From the NCBI RefSeq assembly GCF_037890695.1, contig NZ_CP149571.1, positions 3,626,001-3,690,000 of the forward strand: 64,000 nt of DNA, read 5' to 3'. The notes beneath the pieces are model-generated. The model was not told the origin of the DNA. It worked only from the letters and a program-made list of their open reading frames with translations, and did not search any database. Below, one piece after another: positions 59,040 through 64,000 of this stretch. How positions within the stretch are numbered: the first letter of the stretch is position 1; each line of letters starts with the position of its first letter. This DNA comes from Aeromonas jandaei (GTDB taxonomy: Bacteria > Pseudomonadota > Gammaproteobacteria > Enterobacterales > Aeromonadaceae). A program made the position numbers and the translations under genes.

Positions 59040-59353
59040 ACCCCCTCCGTCATCTTGCTGCCGTTGCTGGATCTGTCGCCATCAATCCCCTCTCCCGCCA
59101 CGCCACACTTGCCGTCGCGGGCACGTACCAGCCGACCCTGCGGATCACTGTCGAGGGCTTGCTTCTCAAAGCGCTTCTCGGTGCCGCACTTGCCCGCCGC
59201 ACACTTGCCGCCGTGCTGTTCGCTGGGGGCTGCCTTGACCGGCGCATCGCTCGGGGTGGCTGCCAGCGCCAGTCCCGGGGTCAGGGCAATCAGGCTGGTC
59301 ATTGCGATGGAGAGGGTCAGTTTGTTGGTTTTGTTGCTGCTTGAGTTACTCAT
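59027..59353 (-). CDS. bufA: Bufferin-like precursor peptide with Cys motifs
   Basis: A 108-residue precursor. A signal peptide (LTLSIAMTSLIALTPGLALA, residues 12-31) is followed by a hydrophilic region with four Cys: C51 and C56 in GGKCAAGKCG, C83 in DGKCG and C106 in EGVCGQ. These are close to the EGKCG motif that bufferin BufB enzymes modify. ATG 59353 overlaps the stop of the upstream hydrolase gene and its own end overlaps bufB. It is inferred to be an exported copper- or metal-buffering peptide. Confidence 0.82.
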   Translation of the reverse strand: MSNSSSNKTNKLTLSIAMTSLIALTPGLALAATPSDAPVKAAPSEQHGGKCAAGKCGTEKRFEKQALDSDPQGRLVRARDGKCGVAGEGIDGDRSSNGSKMTEGVCGQ

Positions 59354-60311
59354 GAGCGGACTCCTTGACGGATGAAACGGGGTAGCTGGAGAGATCGCGG
59401 GCGGCAATCACCTGACCGCGGAACTGTGACTTGACGATGTCGAGCGCCTCGCTCTTGCGGCTCAGCCCCAACCCCATCCAGTGATTCAGCACCAGCAGCT
59501 TGGGATTCACCTCGGCGGCAATCTTGGCCACCACAGATGGCTTGGCATGAAGCGAAGCCGAAACCGGGTCGGCCCCCTCGTGGATGGCAAGCGGCATCAC
59601 CAGAATGTCGGCGCCCCTGGCAAAATCGAGGAAGGCGGGGTTGGAACCGTTCTGATCTGCCGAGATGACGATGCTCCCTTCGGCGCTCTGGATCCGGTAG
59701 GCCAGACAGGGCACGTCACCGTGGGGGATGCCGAGCGCGGTGATGGTCAAGCCATCCTGCTGATAGACGGTGTGGGGTTTTGGCCCCCGATAGGGAACAT
59801 CAATCAGGGTGATGGGGAAGAGGCCATCAGTACCATCCTTGAAGCCGCTCAGGTAGGCATAGGCGCCCTTCTCCTTGTTGAAGAGAGCGTCAAAATAGCC
59901 GCTCATGCTGGGGAAGGCCGAACCTGCCTCGGGCCCCGCCAAATCCAGCGGATCGCTGCGCTCGAAGAAGTAGGCCCCCTTGAGCAGGGCGGGCAGGTCG
60001 GTCACATGGTCGGTGTGAAAGTGGGTGATGCCGATAAAATCGACCTCTTCGAGCTTGGCCCCCGCCTGACCGAAGCGCAGGTAAACGCCACCACCGGCAT
60101 CGATCAGGATGCGGGATTTCCCCTTCCACCAGATCACCTCGCTGGAGGAGGCACGCTGATCGTCGGAGATGGGGCCGCCGCTGCCGAGCACCTGCAGGGT
60201 GAAGTTCTTGTCCAGTGGCGTCAGTTGTACGCCCTGGCTGGCGGCACCCGCCGGCGCGGCGGCAAGGGCGCAGCCGATGGCCAGCGCCACCGCTTTCAAT
60301 GTCTGTTTCAT
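59346..60311 (-). CDS. Exported MBL-fold hydrolase of the bufferin-like operon
   Basis: A 321-residue metallo-beta-lactamase-fold enzyme with a signal peptide (LKAVALAIGCALAAAPAGA). Metal ligands are seen in ITHFHTDHVTDLPALL near residue 90, PHGDVPCLAYRI and ISADQNGSNPAF; NHWMGLG lies near the C-terminus. It resembles RNase Z/arylsulfatase-type MBL proteins. It overlaps the precursor gene at its end and so is first in the five-gene operon. Its link to the peptide (processing or detoxification) is inference. Confidence 0.85.
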   Translation of the reverse strand: MKQTLKAVALAIGCALAAAPAGAASQGVQLTPLDKNFTLQVLGSGGPISDDQRASSSEVIWWKGKSRILIDAGGGVYLRFGQAGAKLEEVDFIGITHFHTDHVTDLPALLKGAYFFERSDPLDLAGPEAGSAFPSMSGYFDALFNKEKGAYAYLSGFKDGTDGLFPITLIDVPYRGPKPHTVYQQDGLTITALGIPHGDVPCLAYRIQSAEGSIVISADQNGSNPAFLDFARGADILVMPLAIHEGADPVSASLHAKPSVVAKIAAEVNPKLLVLNHWMGLGLSRKSEALDIVKSQFRGQVIAARDLSSYPVSSVKESAHE

Positions 60312-60423
60312 ATTGATTACCTGTCGGTTGAGTGACAGTCCGCGACTGTCAGTGGAGTGGCAGGGTGGGTGATCGGGCTGCGCCACAGGCAGCCCGACCG
60401 GGCATGCGGGTCAACCCCGCAGA

Positions 60424-60534
60424 TCAGATCTGGTCGCGGTCAGCCGCTTCCCAGCGCGCTTCCAGCCAGAGCAGATTGCACAGCCCCAGCAACAGGGCAA
60501 AGCCGAGCCCCAGTATCCAGGTGAAGTACCACAT
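60424..60534 (-). CDS. cydX: Cytochrome bd small subunit CydX
   Basis: A 36-residue single-helix protein (MWYFTWILGLGFALLLGL, then NLLWLEARWEA), matching CydX, which stabilises the bd oxidase haems. It follows cydB by 16 bases. It is too short for usual ORF filters, but the sequence is diagnostic. Confidence 0.93.
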   Translation of the reverse strand: MWYFTWILGLGFALLLGLCNLLWLEARWEAADRDQI

Positions 60535-60550
60535 GGCGTCCTCCTTATGG

Positions 60551-61690
60551 TCAGTAGAGTTGATGGCCGTCGCGCTTGATGCGGGCACGGTCGAGCTTGC
60601 CGCGCACCACCCGATAGACCCAGCCGGTGTAGCCGAGGTTGACCGGCATCAGCACCAGCACGATGCCGAACATGATGGCCAAGGTCTTGTAGCTGGAGGT
60701 GCCATCCCACAGGGTCAGGCTGCTCGCGGCATCAAGGGTTGAAGGGAGCACGAAGGGGAAGAGCGAGATGGCCACCGAGCCAAGCATGGCGATGCAGGCC
60801 ACGGCGCTTGCCACCAGAGCCAGCCGTCCGCGCTCCAGCCAGGCGGCGACGCCGCTCGCCAGCGGCGCCAGCGCGCCAATCAGCGGCACCAGCCACAGCA
60901 GCGGCTGCTCGTGGTAGTTGCGCAGCCAACCGGCGACATGGGGGGTGACCCCCTTCATCAGCGGGCTCAGCACGGCGTTGCCGTCAAAGGGCTGACCCGC
61001 CAGACCGGTCAGCTGAAACCCTTGCAGATCCACCAGATGCCAACCGGCCAGCAGGTAGAAAAAGGTGACCAGCGGGGCCAGCAGAATGGCGATGCCCCGT
61101 GCGCGCTGCGCGGGCGTCCCCGTGACCTTGGCTTGCAAAAAGCTGGCGCCGTGCAGCAGCAGCAAGGTGATGGCGGTGGCCAGCACCGAGAGCAGCCAGC
61201 CCCAGTGGAAGTCGAATGCGCCGTAGTGCAGACGCAGCGCCGTGTCGAAGCGAAACGGCAAGCCCTGCATCACCAGACCGATGGCGGCGCCGAGGATCAG
61301 GGTCGGTATCAGGCCCCCCGCCACCAGCGCCCGATCCCACCAGCGGCGCCACAGCGGGTCGGTCAGCTTGCTGCGGTAGTCAAAGCCGACCGGGCGCAGA
61401 AAGAGGCCGAGCAGCAGCACCACCATGGGGATGTAAAGCACCGAGAAGGCGGCGGCATAGACCAGTGGCCAGGCGGCGAACAGGGCGCCGGCACCGGCAA
61501 TCAGCCATACCTGATTGCCCTCCCACACCGGCCCCACGCTGTTGATCACCAGCCGCCGGTCGTCGTCATCCTGCGAGACCACCGGCAGCAGCATGGCGAT
61601 GCCGAGATCGAAGCCATCCATCACGATAAAGCCGACCATCATGAAGAGCAGCAGCGCCCACCAGATGAGTTTCAGGGTTGCGTAATCCAT
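60551..61690 (-). CDS. cydB: Cytochrome bd ubiquinol oxidase subunit II
   Basis: A 379-residue inner-membrane subunit, typical length 379. [29 protein letters not shown] is the N-terminal block with the conserved Asp; [23 protein letters not shown] follows near residue 53. It works with CydA in micro-aerobic respiration. The start overlaps the cydA stop by one base. Confidence 0.96.
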   Translation of the reverse strand: MDYATLKLIWWALLLFMMVGFIVMDGFDLGIAMLLPVVSQDDDDRRLVINSVGPVWEGNQVWLIAGAGALFAAWPLVYAAAFSVLYIPMVVLLLGLFLRPVGFDYRSKLTDPLWRRWWDRALVAGGLIPTLILGAAIGLVMQGLPFRFDTALRLHYGAFDFHWGWLLSVLATAITLLLLHGASFLQAKVTGTPAQRARGIAILLAPLVTFFYLLAGWHLVDLQGFQLTGLAGQPFDGNAVLSPLMKGVTPHVAGWLRNYHEQPLLWLVPLIGALAPLASGVAAWLERGRLALVASAVACIAMLGSVAISLFPFVLPSTLDAASSLTLWDGTSSYKTLAIMFGIVLVLMPVNLGYTGWVYRVVRGKLDRARIKRDGHQLY

Positions 61691-63261
61691 CAGGCGATCC
61701 TCGCAAGTTCGGGTTGTTCACCGCTGTAGCGGCCGGTATGGAGAATGGCGGGCCCCTTGCGGATCACCCGGCGCAGCAGGAACAGCTCCACCACCAGCAA
61801 CAGGGTGTAGATGGAACAGATGGCAATGAGACTGAACCAGAGCTGGCCCGGGGTAAGCAGGGAGACCGAGGCCGAGACTGGCAGCACATCGCTGATAGTC
61901 CATGGCTGGCGACCAAACTCGGCCACAAACCAGCCCGCCTCAATGGCGATCCAGGGCAGCGGAATGCTCCAGAGCAGGGTCTTGAGCAGGCGTGGCGAGC
62001 TCTGCAGCCGGTTGCGGCAGAGCTGGACAAAGCTCACCACCATCAGCCCCAGCATCGCGACGCCCAGCCCCACCATCAGACGGAAACCGAAGAAGAGCGG
62101 CGCCACCTGCGGGATGGAGTCCTCCACCGCCTTGGCGATCTCCGCCTCCCCCGCCTTGGCTATATTGCTGGCATAGGGGGTGAGCAGCAGACCATAGCCG
62201 AGATCCTTGCCGTGCCTGGCAAACAGCGCCCGGTTTTCGGCAGAATCGTTGCCGGCGCGGATCTCTTCGAGCGCACCGGACGCCACCATACCGCTGCGAA
62301 TGCGCGCCTCGTGCTGCACCTTGAGATCCTTGATGCCGGTCACCGCCTCATCAAGGGAGCGAGTGGCGATGATCCCCATCAGATACGGGATCTTGATGGC
62401 GGCGTGGGTGGTCTCCCCCTGCTGATCCGGAAAGCCGAACAGGGTGAATGACGCAGGCGCAGGCTCGGTGTGCCACTCCGCCTCGATGGCGGCGAGCTTC
62501 ACTTTCTGCACCTCGCCGGTGCGATAGCCCGACTCATCCCCGAGCACGATGACCGAGAGGATGGCGGCCAGCCCGAAGCCGGAGGCGATGGCAAAAGAGC
62601 GCAGGGCAAACTGCACCTCGGTCTTGCGCAGCAGATACCAGCTGCTCACCCCCATCACAAACATTGAGGCCGCCACATAGCCCGCCGCGACGGTGTGCAC
62701 GAACTTCACCTGCGCCACCGGGTTGAGCAGCACGGCGGCGATATCCACCAGCTCCATCCGCTGGGTCAGCAGGTTGAACTCGGCCCCCACCGGGTTTTGC
62801 ATCCAGCCATTGCCGATCAGGATCCAGAGCGCCGAGAGGTTGGAGCCGAGCGCCACCAGCATGGTCACCAGCAGGTGCTTGCCGCGGGAGAGCTTGTCCC
62901 AACCGAAGAAGAAGAGCCCCACCAGGGTCGATTCGAGGAAGAAGGCCATCAGCCCCTCGATGGCCAGCGGGGTACCGAAGATGTCCCCCACGTAGTGGGA
63001 GTAATAGGCCCAGTTGGTGCCGAACTGGAACTCCATGGTGATCCCCGTGGTGACCCCCATGACGAAGTTGATGCCAAACAGTTTGCCCCAGAAGCGGGTG
63101 ATGTCCTGATAGATCACCTTGCCGGTCATCACATAGGCCGACTCGGCGATCACCAGGATCCAGGACAGCCCCAGGGTGAGGGGGACAAACAGGAAGTGGA
63201 ACAGGGCCGTGGCGCCAAATTGCAGGCGCGACAGGCTGACCACGTCATCCGGATTGATCAT
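61690..63261 (-). CDS. cydA: Cytochrome bd ubiquinol oxidase subunit I
   Basis: A 523-residue quinol oxidase subunit I, close to E. coli CydA (522). [22 protein letters not shown] holds the haem-ligand His of helix I near residue 19; the quinol-binding region with a long Q-loop is near residues 250-330, and [18 protein letters not shown] lies near 450. The long Q-loop suggests the L-type subfamily. It diverges from a MocR-type regulator gene. Confidence 0.96.
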   Translation of the reverse strand: MINPDDVVSLSRLQFGATALFHFLFVPLTLGLSWILVIAESAYVMTGKVIYQDITRFWGKLFGINFVMGVTTGITMEFQFGTNWAYYSHYVGDIFGTPLAIEGLMAFFLESTLVGLFFFGWDKLSRGKHLLVTMLVALGSNLSALWILIGNGWMQNPVGAEFNLLTQRMELVDIAAVLLNPVAQVKFVHTVAAGYVAASMFVMGVSSWYLLRKTEVQFALRSFAIASGFGLAAILSVIVLGDESGYRTGEVQKVKLAAIEAEWHTEPAPASFTLFGFPDQQGETTHAAIKIPYLMGIIATRSLDEAVTGIKDLKVQHEARIRSGMVASGALEEIRAGNDSAENRALFARHGKDLGYGLLLTPYASNIAKAGEAEIAKAVEDSIPQVAPLFFGFRLMVGLGVAMLGLMVVSFVQLCRNRLQSSPRLLKTLLWSIPLPWIAIEAGWFVAEFGRQPWTISDVLPVSASVSLLTPGQLWFSLIAICSIYTLLLVVELFLLRRVIRKGPAILHTGRYSGEQPELARIA

Positions 63262-63329
63262 GCGTCACTCTCTTTTGTTGTATTTGCCTTACACGTTTCA
63301 TGCAGGACAAGTACACCACGGGTCATGAC

Positions 63330-63371
63330 ACCTATAACAGATGCAGTTATAGTGAATAGCACCTATAACAG
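63330..63371. promoter_or_regulatory. CTATAAC repeats between cydA and the MocR gene
   Basis: ACCTATAACAG at 63330 is repeated exactly at 63361, and an inverted GTTATAG lies at 63346. Three CTATAAC-type half-sites within 40 bases, directly before the regulator ATG, are a good candidate operator for the MocR/GntR protein. Confidence 0.6.
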
Positions 63372-63383
63372 TTGATCCAGATC

Positions 63384-64000
63384 ATGCCTCTTTACCAACA
63401 ACTGGCCGAACGCCTGAGCCGCGAGATCGATGACGGTATCTGGCAACCGGGGGAGCGCATCCCCTCCATCCGCCAGAGCTGCAAGACCCACAACCTGAGC
63501 CCGATGACGGTGTTGCAGGCCTATCAGTTGCTGGAGAGTCAGGGGCGGATCCTCGCCCGTCCCCAGTCCGGTTACTACGTCAAGGCCGCGTCGCCAAAGG
63601 TGGCGCGCCACACCCCGAGCCAGACCCACTACAGCGGCTCGGTGGATATCAACGATCTGGTGTTCGAGGTGTTGCAGGCAAGCAAATCGCGGGCACTGGT
63701 GCCTCTTGGCATGTCGGTGGCCGACCCGACCCTGTTCCCCCATCCCCAGCTCGGGCGGGCGCTGGCCAGCTGCATGCGCAGGCTCGACCCCTTCAGCACG
63801 GTGGCCGACCTGCCCCCCGGCAACGAGGCGCTGCGCCGCGCCATCGCCCAGCGCTACGCCAGCGACGGAGTGGCGGTCAATCCACAGGAGATCATCATCA
63901 CCACCGGCGCCATGGAGGCGCTCTCCCTCAGCCTGCAGGTGCTGACCGAGCCCGGTGACTGGGTGGTGGTAGAGTCCCCCACCTTCTATGGCGCTCTGCA
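63384..64000 (+). CDS. MocR-type GntR/aminotransferase regulator, partial
   Basis: The first 205 codons of a gene that runs past the window end. Residues 1-70 are a GntR winged helix (MPLYQQLAERLSREIDDGIW, then GERIPSIRQSCKTHNLSPMTVLQAYQLLESQG). From about 110 on a class I aminotransferase-like domain begins (LPPGNEALRRAIAQRYA, IIITTGAMEALSLSL). The layout is that of PLP-binding MocR regulators. ATG 63384 sits just after the CTATAAC repeats. It lacks a stop here only because the window ends. Confidence 0.88.
   Translation, partial: MPLYQQLAERLSREIDDGIWQPGERIPSIRQSCKTHNLSPMTVLQAYQLLESQGRILARPQSGYYVKAASPKVARHTPSQTHYSGSVDINDLVFEVLQASKSRALVPLGMSVADPTLFPHPQLGRALASCMRRLDPFSTVADLPPGNEALRRAIAQRYASDGVAVNPQEIIITTGAMEALSLSLQVLTEPGDWVVVESPTFYGAL

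Overview
The window is a GC-rich (roughly 60%) gammaproteobacterial chromosome segment. Gene content and order point to Aeromonas or a close relative: cysS/ppiB/lpxH, uvrY-uvrC-pgsA followed by tRNA-Gly, -Cys and -Leu, comEC-msbA-lpxK-(Trm112)-kdsB, a complete glp regulon and cydABX. The genus is an inference from synteny and protein character; no search was run.

Layout. 1-4.1 kb: cysS diverging from ppiB, a DUF4269 reading frame that runs without a stop into lpxH, and a small YeaQ-type membrane protein. 4.1-9.4 kb: a two-component system (TctD/TctE-like) diverging from a tctCBA tricarboxylate transporter. 9.4-17.5 kb: a type VI secretion auxiliary operon on the minus strand in the order hcp, PAAR, vgrG, DUF4123 adaptor, large effector, two DUF2931 lipoproteins. 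The effector appears to join a pertussis-toxin-S1-like ADP-ribosyltransferase domain to a DUF2235 (Tle1-type) lipase domain. This is the most striking item in the window. The second lipoprotein copy has an in-frame amber stop. 18.0-18.6 kb: a START-domain protein. 18.8-24.7 kb: a decaying P4-like satellite integrated at the 3' end of a tRNA-Leu gene. Its integrase and DUF927 helicase genes are disrupted, and it keeps iteron-like repeats at the far end and other repeats beside the integrase.

24.7-33 kb: three tRNAs, pgsA, uvrC (with an apparent single-base frameshift), uvrY, kdsB, a Trm112 protein, lpxK and msbA. 33-40.9 kb: comEC, two overlapping DUF2062 genes, an aspartate/aromatic aminotransferase, an unassigned winged-helix-like protein, hdfR-maoP and ecotin. 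41.1-49.2 kb: glpQ, glpD, glpR and glpT on the minus strand, divergent from glpF and glpK, with recurring GlpR-like half-sites in the control regions. 49.4-56.7 kb: a chemoreceptor, a LysR regulator, small metabolic genes and an MFS exporter.

56.8-60.3 kb: a minus-strand operon for a bufferin-like, metal-associated modified peptide. It holds an MBL-fold hydrolase, a Cys-containing precursor, an MNIO (DUF692) enzyme, a DUF2063 partner and a DoxX protein. 60.4-63.3 kb: cydABX, divergent from a MocR-type regulator that runs off the window end, with three CTATAAC-type repeats in the shared control region.

Several genes are interrupted by single-base changes (uvrC, integrase, DUF927 helicase, one DUF2931 gene). 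Some may be real decay and some may be sequencing error; read checks would separate these.
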